This document shows positions 49,552-57,115 of a stretch of DNA of 64,000 nt, piece after piece. A program made the translations under genes and the position numbers. The notes under the pieces are model-generated. The model worked only from the letters and a program-made list of their open reading frames with translations. It was not told the origin of the DNA and did no database searches. The stretch comes from a virus. Position 1 is the first letter of the stretch. Each line of letters begins with the position of its first letter. The stretch spans positions 1-64,000 of IMG/VR virus record IMGVR_UViG_3300042542_003815; one strand, given 5' to 3'.

Positions 49552-50532
49552 ATGACCTTTGTAGACAAATTCTATAGTGCAATCAGACAAAAGGGCGTAA
49601 TGCGGCCCAATAGGTTTGTCATGTTGATTGATGTTCCCCCTAGTGTGGCCAGATATTTGGGGTATTCATCGATAGAAATAAAAGAAAGACTTGCCTTAAC
49701 GGTTAGTTCGGTCACATTACCGGCAAAATCTTTTTTTACTCATGAAATGGATATCTCAACTCCAACTAGACTGATTCCATATGGAATAAATTCAAACAAC
49801 ACATCTGGTATTTCATTTGAGTTTAATGTGTTAACTGACATGTTTGAAAAAAACTTGTTTGAAAAGTGGCAAAATCTAATAGTAGATCCAAAAACGAAAC
49901 AAGTTGGATTTTATGATGACTACGCCAAATCATGTTCGATATACATCATGCAACTCCCCTCTTTTGTTCAAAGTTTAGACCAAGCGATAGAATTTTTAGG
50001 ACAAGATTTAGGGGCAAATAGTATAAAGTTGACAGAAGTGTACCCTTACAGCGTGGTACTCAATAATGGATCACTAAACTACACACAAAGTATAGAACCA
50101 CTAAAAATGAAAGTGGATTTTATGTACCGTGAAGTTCTTCGTGGAGGAGAATCTCCGGCAAAAGATATAGGAATACCTGTCATAGACAGTCAAGGAAGAT
50201 TCACACGGACATTAAAAGATCCGTCAGAAATACCTTTTGTTAATAGTAACGAAAATTTTGTTAGAAATGGACTAGTTAATGTCACAGCAGAAGATGCTAT
50301 CAGGGATTGGGAGCAGATTCAGCGAAGAGAAACGCAGTCAATGCTTGAAAAAATAGAAGAGAGAAAAAAGTATGATCAGCGTAGTAATGTGCCTAAAGGC
50401 GTTGATGGAAGACTAATAAAACCAAAAGTTGATGGTCTTCCTGGACAAAATCCAAATGACGAAATAAGAAACATATTCAATCAAGCACTTACTTTTATCT
50501 CACAGGGACAAGGATTTTTAGGACAACTATAA
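49552..50532 (+). CDS. Tail-tube-fold baseplate protein, candidate gp54
   Basis: This 326-aa protein has a first part (about residues 10-200) that has a tail-tube-like fold: PNRFVMLIDVPPSVARYLGY, LALTVSSVTLPAKSFFTHEM, ISFEFNVLTDMFEKNLFEKW and MKVDFMYREVLRGGE. The C-terminal 120 residues are charged helices ending LTFISQGQGFLGQL. Length and fold are those of T4 gp54 (320 aa), the tube initiator that sits on gp48 and starts polymerisation. It is on the opposite strand from gp48 but shares the same divergent late promoter region. gp48 or a paralogue is the alternative, but gp48 is already assigned. Confidence 0.65.
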   Translation: MTFVDKFYSAIRQKGVMRPNRFVMLIDVPPSVARYLGYSSIEIKERLALTVSSVTLPAKSFFTHEMDISTPTRLIPYGINSNNTSGISFEFNVLTDMFEKNLFEKWQNLIVDPKTKQVGFYDDYAKSCSIYIMQLPSFVQSLDQAIEFLGQDLGANSIKLTEVYPYSVVLNNGSLNYTQSIEPLKMKVDFMYREVLRGGESPAKDIGIPVIDSQGRFTRTLKDPSEIPFVNSNENFVRNGLVNVTAEDAIRDWEQIQRRETQSMLEKIEERKKYDQRSNVPKGVDGRLIKPKVDGLPGQNPNDEIRNIFNQALTFISQGQGFLGQL

Positions 50533-50556
50533 TAAAACATAGGGAGATTAAATAAA

Positions 50557-51267
50557 ATGGGAACACTGACTAACTTAGTAGCAACAACACCAACATATGA
50601 ACTGATTCTTCCAAGCAACAAGAAAAAAATCACATACAGACCTTTTCTTGTTAAAGAGGAAAAAATACTGCTTATAGCATCAGAGTCGAAAAATGAAAAA
50701 GAGATATACAAAGCGATGCAAGATGTGGTAGCAGCGTGTACATTTGGTAAAATTAATATGACTGAGGCAGCACTTGTTGATATTGAATATTTATTCGTGA
50801 ATATACGAACAAAGTCTGTTGGAGAAACTGCGAATCCTCAAATTAAATGTTCTGCCTGTCAACATTCAAATGTAGTAAATGTAAATCTTACTGAACTTAA
50901 TCCAGATTTTAATCCCGAACACAACAGCAAGATTAATCTCAACGATAGCACAATTATTGAAATGAGGTGTCCAACCTATTCCGACATCGAAAAGATGCAG
51001 GAAAAAAAGACAGATACCGAAAAGATGTTTACATTAGTTGCGTTGTGTGTTGATAAAATTTATACACCAGAGCAAACATTCACAGCCAAAGATGTTGGTG
51101 TGACTGATGTAACTGAGTTCATTGAGTCTTTATCTCAAAGTCAATTCAGGAAAATATCTTCTTTCTTTGAAACGATGCCTCAACTGACGAAAGAAGTGTC
51201 TTTTAAGTGTAGTGGATGTGGACACGAAAATACAATTACCCTTAAGGGGGTGGCTGATTTTTTCTAA
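50557..51267 (+). CDS. gp26: gp26/gp51-type tail assembly protein with zinc-ribbon cysteines
   Basis: This 236-aa protein belongs to the T4 baseplate protein family that includes gp26 and gp51 (T4_baseplate domain). The N-terminal block (YELILPSNKKKITYRPFLVK, EEKILLIASESKNEKEIYKA) and PTYSDIEKMQEKKTDTEK are typical. Two CxxC pairs, Cys98/Cys101 and Cys218/Cys221, could form a zinc ribbon. The frame ends in GAT TTT TTC TAA, whose T_TTT_TTC heptamer allows a -1 shift into a second ORF that runs to 51452. The short ORF and the tape measure follow. In lambda the same arrangement (G and GT) is used for tail-length chaperones, so a chaperone role is inferred. An AGGGAG site precedes the ATG. Confidence 0.8.
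   Translation: MGTLTNLVATTPTYELILPSNKKKITYRPFLVKEEKILLIASESKNEKEIYKAMQDVVAACTFGKINMTEAALVDIEYLFVNIRTKSVGETANPQIKCSACQHSNVVNVNLTELNPDFNPEHNSKINLNDSTIIEMRCPTYSDIEKMQEKKTDTEKMFTLVALCVDKIYTPEQTFTAKDVGVTDVTEFIESLSQSQFRKISSFFETMPQLTKEVSFKCSGCGHENTITLKGVADFF
51258..51264 (+). promoter_or_regulatory. Candidate -1 frameshift site T_TTT_TTC
   Basis: The heptamer TTTTTTC is in the X_XXY_YYZ phase of the gp26-like gene (zero-frame codons TTT TTC) and immediately precedes its stop TAA (51265-51267). Just upstream is AAGGGGGTG (51244-51252), differing by one base from the ideal anti-ribosome AAGGAGGTG and spaced to act as an internal stimulator. After slippage the -1 frame (CTA ATA GCG...) stays open to 51452. 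Confidence 0.6.
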
Positions 51268-51452
51268 TAGCGACCTCCCATGATAGTCTAATGAATCATT
51301 ACGAAACAAACTTTTCTCTAATGCAACACCACAAGTATTCGCTAACAGAAATAGAAGGAATGATTCCTTGGGAGCGTCGAATTTACATAGAAATGTTAAT
51401 TCATCACCTTAAAGAAGAAAAAGAAATGATGGAAAAGCAGAAAGAATCTTAA
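51264..51452 (+). CDS. Frameshift extension / small ORF before tape measure
   Basis: From the -1 frame at 51264 the reading frame is open for 62 codons; its first ATG is at 51291, giving 53 residues if initiated there. The sequence contains KYSLTEIEGMIPWERRIYIE and MLIHHLKEEKEMMEKQKES, resembling the short 'T' domains of tail chaperones, which are helical and contain a W-E-R core. The ATG at 51291 has no Shine-Dalgarno, whereas a seamless -1 reading exists from the gp26-like gene, so it is more likely made as a fusion. The next gene, 18 bases on, is the tape-measure candidate, the expected neighbour of such chaperones. Confidence 0.6.
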   Translation, partial: LIATSHDSLMNHYETNFSLMQHHKYSLTEIEGMIPWERRIYIEMLIHHLKEEKEMMEKQKES

Positions 51453-51469
51453 CTTAAAGTAGACTCCCC

Positions 51470-54307
51470 ATGGCAAACGAAGGCGAAACTAATCCCAAAA
51501 ATCAAACCGCACCAGGAAGCGATAGCCAATGGTCTGGTTCATATAATCGTGAAATGGTTGAACTATTGAGAAATCAATTGGACAATCAAGAGTTTCAGAC
51601 CAAATATATCAAAGAACTCACAGAGAAGATTGAATCCTCGCAGCGTGAGGAATTGAATGCAAAGAAGAAACAGTTGGAGGCAGAACTGAAGGGAGATACT
51701 GCTGCTCTTGCTATAGCAATAAAGCAGTACGAAGAAGCCAAACTATCAAGATCCGAGTCTACAAATAGGTTAAGAGAAATTCAAACCGATGTAGCGGGAA
51801 CTCAAAGGCAAATCACAGATGCAATTGAAATGATTGCTATTGATTCAAAAACACAGATAGATGTAGTAAAAAAAGAACTTGATGCCTCTTTAGATCTCAC
51901 AAAACAAATCGCAGACACACTATCAGATGCTAAAATCAAAGATAAAACTATATTGGTTGAATTTAAGAATTGGTCGAAAGAATTTCTAAAGCAGTCTAAA
52001 AAAGAAGAGGATGAAAAATTAAAAGCGGAAAAAGAACTGTCTGACAGAAATAAAATTGAAGCAAAGCAGAAACAAAAAGACGAAGAAGAAAATCAAAAAA
52101 ATAATGAAACCAAAGAACTTGCTCAAGAAGTTCGTAATGCACTTGAACAAATTAAAGGATCATCAAACGAAGATACTATTAATAGACTAATTGAAAGAAC
52201 CGGAGCAAACATACAAAGTCTTTCTGTTGTTCAAAAAATGCTTAGTGATGCTATGATTGAATCAGGAGTAGATCTCAAAGACGAAACTGCTGTCATGGCT
52301 TTCAAGGCAAATTGGGCTAAGGAACAGAAAACCCAAGATAAGATCATTGAAAAACTCACAGAGATGAGGGATTCAATCCAAAAAGAGAATATACAAAAAT
52401 CCATATATGAAACAATTGTAAAGCAAGGTGTTAATGAAAGAGTCGCAGAGATTCGTGCAGAAAGATTGGCAGAAAAACAATTCCGAGAAGAAACGCAAAA
52501 ATTAAACAAACAAATAAGTATTTTCAAGAATATTGAGCAGGCATCCTTGATTCAAATAGCCGCTGTTGAAAGACAGAACAGGCAAGCAGTCGAGGACAAA
52601 AAAGAGATGAAGGAATTACCCGAATGGTATAAAGATCTCAAAGCAAATGTAAAAATAATAGATGCTCACATAATAGGTTTACGGGATACTATGAGAGAAG
52701 GCGGTTGGTTGTTTAAACTCATTGCGATTATAACATTTGCCACGGGATTGATAGTTGGAATGGTATCTGCCGCAATAGCAGAAGTATTCGGAATGATTAC
52801 ATCTGCTTTCAAAGGAGGAGGAATCATATCAAGATTTTTCTTGTATTTGAAAGAAACATTTCCAGCGATAAACAAAATGATCAATGGGATGAAATCATTT
52901 TTCATCTTTATCAAAAATGGAACTGCTATAGGTAGATACTTTGTATCAGTAATTAATAGAACAATAGGTGTTTTTACTACTTTTATTGCGATAATCAAAG
53001 ATGTACAATTTGGTGCATTAGGATTCATAAAGATACTAAAATCTGTTTTCGCTCCTGTCATAGAAATATTCAAAATCTTTATGACTTCATTCAGACTTGG
53101 TTATGGAATAATGAGTGGTCTATTCAGATTTCTCAGAGTTCTTCGACCAATCATTTCATTAATTGGTAGAGCATTCCTCCCACTTACGATAGTGTTGACA
53201 TTAATCGATGCTGTCATAGGTGCGTTCAAAGGATTTAAAAAAGATGGTATACGAGGATTACTTGTCGGAATATTTGCCGGAATTACAGATGGATTAACTC
53301 TAGGATTAATAGGTTTCGATAAAATCTATAAATTCATGAATAACATAATTGACTCCATAACAAAGGCGTTCAAAAAAATATTAGAACACACATACAATGC
53401 GATTAAATTGATTTTCAAGTACAGCCCCATAGGATTGCTTGTCCAAGGAGTCATGTGGATTTACAATAACTTCAATTCAATTATAAATGCTGCTAAAGAA
53501 ACATTAATGCTTTTGTGGAAATATAGTCTTCCGAATCTGTTATATCAGGGAATCAAATATGGAATATCCGCAGCGAAAAAAATTATTGATAACATGAAAA
53601 CCTTTATAATAGAGGGCATTGAAAAACTTCAATCATTTTTACTCAACTATAATCCAATTACATTAATCTATAAGGGTTTGGTAAGTCTGTCAGAAAAAAT
53701 TTGGGCAGTGATATCGTCGGTAGTTCCAAAACTAGTCGATGATTTTACGGAAAATGTTGAATCTATTTTTGATGCCGTTAAATCAATAATTCCAAAATTA
53801 CACAATAAATTAAAAAAGGAAGTCAAATCTTTTTTTGATGCAATTACAAATGTGATCAAACTGTCTAAAGAATTGGTCACCAACAGCATCAAAAACATAC
53901 CTGCTGTCAAAATTGCAACAGCAACTTTTGAGTTTTTTACAGGATCTTCTCAATCAGCGACTCCCGAGACAGCAATAAAAACAAATCAACCCCTATTATC
54001 TGGACCTAAGTTGTTCACTCCAACAGAAACACCATTTCTTCGTGATTTTTCTTTTGATGAAAATACATTGGGTCCAATGGGGAAAAAACTAAAAGATGAA
54101 TATGAAACAAAACAAAAAGCACTCAAACCAAATACACGCAACGGTCAAAATACCCAAACAAATGTAACCACAACAAATATGAACATAAGTAGTGTTAATA
54201 ACAAAGGCGGATCACGACCGCATATAATTGCACCACAACCACCGAGAAACACGGAACCCACTTTCAGGCAATCGACAGGAATGGCTCATCCAAACGGATT
54301 GTTCTGA
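51470..54307 (+). CDS. Candidate tail tape-measure protein (gp29 role)
   Basis: This 945-aa protein starts with a disordered segment and then about 350 residues of charged coiled coil (for example ELDASLDLTKQIADTLSDAK and LTEKIESSQREELNAKKKQL). Hydrophobic helices begin at residue 411 (LIAIITFATGLIVGMVSAAI) and again near 596 (GLLVGIFAGITDGLTLGLIG), with amphipathic repeats through the C-terminal third. This order is typical of tape measures that set tail length and are ejected into the host membrane. Its place after a gp26/chaperone pair agrees. T4 gp29 has 590 residues, so the predicted tail would be longer by the usual rule. A strong bidirectional hairpin follows the stop. The call rests on architecture and position. 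Confidence 0.7.
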   Translation: MANEGETNPKNQTAPGSDSQWSGSYNREMVELLRNQLDNQEFQTKYIKELTEKIESSQREELNAKKKQLEAELKGDTAALAIAIKQYEEAKLSRSESTNRLREIQTDVAGTQRQITDAIEMIAIDSKTQIDVVKKELDASLDLTKQIADTLSDAKIKDKTILVEFKNWSKEFLKQSKKEEDEKLKAEKELSDRNKIEAKQKQKDEEENQKNNETKELAQEVRNALEQIKGSSNEDTINRLIERTGANIQSLSVVQKMLSDAMIESGVDLKDETAVMAFKANWAKEQKTQDKIIEKLTEMRDSIQKENIQKSIYETIVKQGVNERVAEIRAERLAEKQFREETQKLNKQISIFKNIEQASLIQIAAVERQNRQAVEDKKEMKELPEWYKDLKANVKIIDAHIIGLRDTMREGGWLFKLIAIITFATGLIVGMVSAAIAEVFGMITSAFKGGGIISRFFLYLKETFPAINKMINGMKSFFIFIKNGTAIGRYFVSVINRTIGVFTTFIAIIKDVQFGALGFIKILKSVFAPVIEIFKIFMTSFRLGYGIMSGLFRFLRVLRPIISLIGRAFLPLTIVLTLIDAVIGAFKGFKKDGIRGLLVGIFAGITDGLTLGLIGFDKIYKFMNNIIDSITKAFKKILEHTYNAIKLIFKYSPIGLLVQGVMWIYNNFNSIINAAKETLMLLWKYSLPNLLYQGIKYGISAAKKIIDNMKTFIIEGIEKLQSFLLNYNPITLIYKGLVSLSEKIWAVISSVVPKLVDDFTENVESIFDAVKSIIPKLHNKLKKEVKSFFDAITNVIKLSKELVTNSIKNIPAVKIATATFEFFTGSSQSATPETAIKTNQPLLSGPKLFTPTETPFLRDFSFDENTLGPMGKKLKDEYETKQKALKPNTRNGQNTQTNVTTTNMNISSVNNKGGSRPHIIAPQPPRNTEPTFRQSTGMAHPNGLF

Positions 54308-54332
54308 TATTCATTGAATCATATAAAAAGAA

Positions 54333-54354
54333 ACAACCCCCTTTCGGGGGTTGT
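54333..54354. terminator. Bidirectional terminator between convergent genes
   Basis: A perfect 9-bp stem ACAACCCCC/GGGGGTTGT (54333-54354) with a TTTC loop lies between the converging tape-measure and gp32 genes. It has A-rich sequence on the left, so it should work best for minus-strand transcripts, and only a short T run on the right. Confidence 0.7.
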
Positions 54355-54395
54355 CGGACCAAAGATGCTATCTTTAGTGGGGTTATGAGTATTTA

Positions 54396-55319
54396 TCACT
54401 CATCATCTTCCGCTAACTTACGGAAGTACGAAAGTGCCTCAGATTCATCATCGTCATCAACAACACTCTTCTTTGCAGTAGTCTTCTTGGAAGACGATTC
54501 GGCAATCTGATTAGCCTTCCCCATCTTAGTACGGAAGTCCTCTGGCTCGGAATCTTCTGCCTTTACAGATGCGGCAGAAGATGCCTTCGAAACCTGTGTG
54601 AATCTTGCCGAAAGATCTTCATAAGATTTGAACTGATCTTCCGCAACAAACTCCTTAAGAGCATATTCCTTCTTCCACAATGCTTCCAACTTAGAATCAT
54701 CACCCTCAAAGAGTGGCGCAGGAGCAGAGAAGCCGCTCTTTTCATAGGAAACATACCCTGAATCCATATGTGCTTTCAACTTAAAGTTGGCTCCCTTCCA
54801 AAAATCAAAAGGATTAAACTTAGGCTCATCGGGATCGGAAGGATTCATGGCTTCCTGCAACTTATCAAAGATCTTCTTACCATACTTAAAAAGAAAGACC
54901 TTTCCCTCGTTGTCACGATTTGCGGGATCGGAAACCACAAGAATGTTGCTGATATAAGATAACTTGCGTTTACGATCACGGGCAATCTTCTTGTTGGATT
55001 CGATGCCGCTGTTCCAAAGTTCATTGTTTGCCTCGCAAACAGGACATTTGCGGCCAAGTGTCGTTGGACAGTTTTCGATGAACCATCCACCCTTGCCTTG
55101 GAATCCGTGACTAAAAACCCGAATCATGGGAATCTCTTCACCATCGGCTGCCGGAAGAAAACGAATCACAGCCATACCATTTCCACTCTTGTCTCGCTCA
55201 AGCGACCAGAAGCGATCATCCTTTTGATAGCCACCTTCCTTGCCGCCCTGCTTTTCCATTTCCTTCTGTAGTTTATCAATACCGGTTTGAGCATTTTTCT
55301 TCAAATTAGCGAATGACAT
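54396..55319 (-). CDS. gp32: Single-stranded DNA-binding protein gp32
   Basis: This 307-aa protein (T4: 301) coats ssDNA during replication and recombination. The N-terminal helix (residues 1-22, SFANLKKNAQTGIDKLQKEM) is the cooperative B-domain. The OB-fold core includes the zinc site His71, Cys84, Cys92 and Cys95 (ENCPTTLGRKCPVCE) and FLFKYGKKIFDKLQEAMNPS. The C-terminus is acidic and Ser-rich, ending DDDDESEALSYFRKLAEDDE, the usual partner-binding tail. An AAGGAG site precedes the ATG. Neighbours are gp33 upstream and the bidirectional terminator downstream. Confidence 0.97.
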   Translation of the reverse strand: MSFANLKKNAQTGIDKLQKEMEKQGGKEGGYQKDDRFWSLERDKSGNGMAVIRFLPAADGEEIPMIRVFSHGFQGKGGWFIENCPTTLGRKCPVCEANNELWNSGIESNKKIARDRKRKLSYISNILVVSDPANRDNEGKVFLFKYGKKIFDKLQEAMNPSDPDEPKFNPFDFWKGANFKLKAHMDSGYVSYEKSGFSAPAPLFEGDDSKLEALWKKEYALKEFVAEDQFKSYEDLSARFTQVSKASSAASVKAEDSEPEDFRTKMGKANQIAESSSKKTTAKKSVVDDDDESEALSYFRKLAEDDE

Positions 55320-55377
55320 TGTATCTCCTTGTATTTTAAGTGTAGCGATGTGTTTGAATTGTAACTAAGATATCACA

Positions 55378-55617
55378 TTAGTCAAGAGGTAACTTCGTGG
55401 TTTTTCTTTTTCCACGAACCATATTCAACGATTCAAATTCACTCTTGAGTTTTTCACGGATAGGTTTTGAGAGCAACTTTGCAGCCGACTCAGGCTCAAT
55501 ACCATATTTTTCACACAAATCAATGATTGATTCCATGTATTTACCGTTATTTCTTGTTCGGGTAAGTTCTTCGACTTCTTTTGAGAAGTCGTGATCTATA
55601 TTCATAATTGATCCCAT
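55378..55617 (-). CDS. gp33: Late transcription coactivator gp33
   Basis: This 79-aa protein, short relative to T4 gp33 (112), has the compact helical family pattern: KEVEELTRTRNNGKYMESII, DLCEKYGIEPESAAKLLSKP and IREKLKSEFESLNMVRGKR. In T4, gp33 binds the RNA polymerase flap and sliding clamp and, with gp55, activates late promoters. Its presence with gp55 explains the CTAAATA boxes across the window. GGAAGG is 8 bases before the first ATG, which overlaps the upstream stop as TAATG; an alternative ATG is 4 codons downstream. It lies just upstream of gp32, as in marine T4-like phages. Confidence 0.8.
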   Translation of the reverse strand: MGSIMNIDHDFSKEVEELTRTRNNGKYMESIIDLCEKYGIEPESAAKLLSKPIREKLKSEFESLNMVRGKRKTTKLPLD

Positions 55618-55829
55618 TAAATCATCCCTTCCTGTTCAGGATCTTCTTGTATGGGCATAGACTCTATAGTCTGAACCCATCTAAAAACTGCTCTTTCGAA
55701 CTCTTCATGTGTCAGTAAAAGACCAAGTTGTTCACCCTTTTCGGTCATGAAACGAACACAATGATACTTTTCAATTTTTGCTGGCGGCAACACTTCACCC
55801 GAACTGAATAGTCGCTTGATGAATTTCAT
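55617..55829 (-). CDS. Small hypothetical protein
   Basis: This 70-aa protein has a basic N-terminus (MKFIKRLFSSGEVLPPAKIE), then a small beta/alpha unit (HCVRFMTEKGEQLGLLLTHE, EFERAVFRWVQTI) and an acidic end. I do not recognise a family. It overlaps the nuclease gene by 35 bases and abuts gp33 by TAATG. A late-type ATAAATA box (55859-55865) inside the nuclease gene and a GGAGAT site precede its ATG, so it may be transcribed with gp33 and gp32 late as well as early. Confidence 0.55.
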   Translation of the reverse strand: MKFIKRLFSSGEVLPPAKIEKYHCVRFMTEKGEQLGLLLTHEEFERAVFRWVQTIESMPIQEDPEQEGMI

Positions 55830-56478
55830 TTGCTATCTCCTGTACTTCTCTGAATGAATATTTATCCCAGTAAGTCTTTATAACATCGAACATTGACTTT
55901 TTATAGTCAGATGGATCCTCAACGAATTCTTGTATTGTACCATCGTCCGTAACGATCAAAATGACAACTCTCTCAATCAAATCATCTTGATCGTAGTTTT
56001 GATTCCACATGTATGCATATGCAGTTGTCTGATGAAAATAATTGAGAATCTGATCTTTACTCTTGTCTTTGCCTGCGGTTTTAAAATCTACTACAGCCAA
56101 CTTGCCATCGTATTCAGCAATACAGTCTACTCTTCCCGCAAGTAAAATTTTATCTGACCACATTGAAGTTTCAATTGCACGAATCTTGCCTATTTTGTCC
56201 AAACAAGGCTTCAGCAGATCAAACTTCATCCTATCGAATGGATCAGTTGGTATTGTTTTATTTTCACCAAGATAATCTTCCATCACTTGATGTAGACGAT
56301 TACCTCTCGCTAATGCCTTTTTCGAATTGGCAAGATTTTGTGGATTTTTCCTCCACTCACGCCAAAAATCTTCCATTTCATGGTTGACAACTGTGGTAAC
56401 CGATGGATACCAACGAAGTGTTGTTGGGGATTGATAGTATCTACCCTTACCCTCTAATTCGACTGAATTCAACTTCAT
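55795..56478 (-). CDS. PD-(D/E)XK exonuclease (MGME1/RecB-like)
   Basis: This 227-aa, single-domain nuclease of the PD-(D/E)XK superfamily resembles the MGME1-like exonucleases of marine T4-like phages. The active site is visible at about residues 115-135: GRVDCIAEYDGKLAVVDFKT (Asp, then Asp-x-Lys), preceded by a KALARGNRLHQVMEDYLGEN helix that contributes the upstream catalytic His/Glu and followed by the conserved HQTTAYAYMWNQNY. Members degrade single-stranded or flap DNA in replication or recombination. It lies among replication genes (gp32, RNase H, uvsY). Its 3' end overlaps the next small gene. Confidence 0.85.
   Translation of the reverse strand: MKLNSVELEGKGRYYQSPTTLRWYPSVTTVVNHEMEDFWREWRKNPQNLANSKKALARGNRLHQVMEDYLGENKTIPTDPFDRMKFDLLKPCLDKIGKIRAIETSMWSDKILLAGRVDCIAEYDGKLAVVDFKTAGKDKSKDQILNYFHQTTAYAYMWNQNYDQDDLIERVVILIVTDDGTIQEFVEDPSDYKKSMFDVIKTYWDKYSFREVQEIANEIHQATIQFG
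55859..55865 (-). promoter_or_regulatory. Candidate late box (ATAAATA) before gp33 cluster
   Basis: Minus-strand GATAAATA, 29 bases upstream of the ATG at 55829, inside the nuclease coding sequence. It could be chance in AT-rich coding DNA. Confidence 0.4.
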
Positions 56479-56480
56479 TA

Positions 56481-56738
56481 CTAGTAATCACGCATTTTGT
56501 GGCGTGGATGCGCTTTCTTTATTTTAGATAGTACTTCTCTGAAGCCATTATCCACCTTGCCTACGCTGCCAACCCGAATAGGGTCGCAAGCAGATGGAGC
56601 CTCTTTAATTATCTGTTCTACCTTCTTTTGACCACATTTTTCACAAGGCTTTTTGGTTGGCTTCTTGCGATCATCAATACGAAGCATCTCTTCGAATTCA
56701 TGGTTGCAAGCCCTACAAATGTAGTCATAGAATGGCAT
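56481..56738 (-). CDS. FmdB-type zinc ribbon protein
   Basis: This 85-aa protein starts MPFYDYICRACNHEFEEML, with a second CEKCGQKK pair, giving the CxxC-x(n)-CxxC zinc ribbon of the FmdB regulatory protein family. The start is typical (MPxYxYxC). The C-terminus is basic (LSKIKKAHPRHKMRDY). In bacteria the family is linked to regulation of formamidase operons; in phages it is found near replication genes and may bind nucleic acid or polymerase. A CTAAATA box lies 11 bases before the ATG. The family is clear; the phage function is unknown. Confidence 0.8.
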   Translation of the reverse strand: MPFYDYICRACNHEFEEMLRIDDRKKPTKKPCEKCGQKKVEQIIKEAPSACDPIRVGSVGKVDNGFREVLSKIKKAHPRHKMRDY

Positions 56739-56749
56739 AGTACTACTTG

Positions 56750-56756
56750 TATTTAG
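56750..56756 (-). promoter_or_regulatory. Late promoter box (CTAAATA) before FmdB-type gene
   Basis: Minus-strand ACTAAATACA overlapping the end of the neighbouring gene; 11 bases separate box and ATG, leaving a leader of only about 5 bases. Confidence 0.55.
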
Positions 56757-56983
56757 TCAACATCTGAATCAGAATTTGACGAACTTCCCTTAAGGGTTGC
56801 CATAGGCTGTGCATCACTACTCTTCACCCAAAAGAATTCCGGTCCCCATTCTCGGGAGTAAGTACTAACGAAATACTGTGTTCCCCAAACAGGATCCTCT
56901 TCCACCTTGCGAACAGTCGCAACCTTATCCAGTGAATGAACATAAACCTTCTGAACACTAACGCCCTGATGATTCTTAGACAT
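56753..56983 (-). CDS. Small hypothetical protein
   Basis: This 76-aa protein has a beta-rich body (SVQKVYVHSLDKVATVRKVE, WGTQYFVSTYSREWGPEFF) and an Asp/Ser tail. It is not a family I can name, although a small SH3-like barrel is imaginable from the strand pattern. It is the first gene of the minus-strand replication cluster and is expressed from a strong sigma70 promoter (57048-57076) with a 5' leader that contains a 7-bp hairpin. It is divergent from the RNase H gene. Confidence 0.55.
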   Translation of the reverse strand: MSKNHQGVSVQKVYVHSLDKVATVRKVEEDPVWGTQYFVSTYSREWGPEFFWVKSSDAQPMATLKGSSSNSDSDVD

Positions 56984-57018
56984 TTTCTATCCTATTTTCT
57001 ATCTTGCAAATTTACGAT

Positions 57019-57040
57019 AGCCCAACATCCAAATTGGGCT
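57019..57040 (-). promoter_or_regulatory. Hairpin in the 5' leader of the 56983 gene
   Basis: AGCCCAA (57019-57025) and TTGGGCT (57034-57040) form a 7-bp stem with an 8-base loop in the predicted leader, just after the start site. It could affect message stability or translation. No T run follows, so it is not a terminator. Confidence 0.4.
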
Positions 57041-57047
57041 TTCGCAT

Positions 57048-57076
57048 AATATACAGCCATATTTAATCGTTGTCAA
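57048..57076 (-). promoter_or_regulatory. Sigma70-type promoter (minus arm of divergent pair)
   Basis: On the minus strand TTGACA (57076-57071), a 17-base spacer and TATATT (57053-57048) drive the cluster that starts at 56983. The -35 lies 3 bases from the opposing -35, forming an inverted repeat. Confidence 0.7.
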
Positions 57077-57079
57077 GTC

Positions 57080-57108
57080 TTGACAACTAAAGTTTTTGAC
57101 TGTATACT
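57080..57108 (+). promoter_or_regulatory. Sigma70-type promoter (plus arm), leaderless RNase H
   Basis: TTGACA (57080-57085), a 17-base spacer and TATACT (57103-57108). The ATG at 57116 is 7 bases beyond the -10, where transcription should start. Confidence 0.72.
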
Positions 57109-57115
57109 GTTCGGT

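Noticed and set aside
54390-54396. ATAAATA on the minus strand at the end of gp32
   Set aside because: It points into the antisense of the tape-measure gene behind a terminator and no gene follows. Probably chance.
57080-57115. Upstream TTG start for RNase H
   Set aside because: It falls within the -35 box; the conserved N-terminus begins at ATG 57116.
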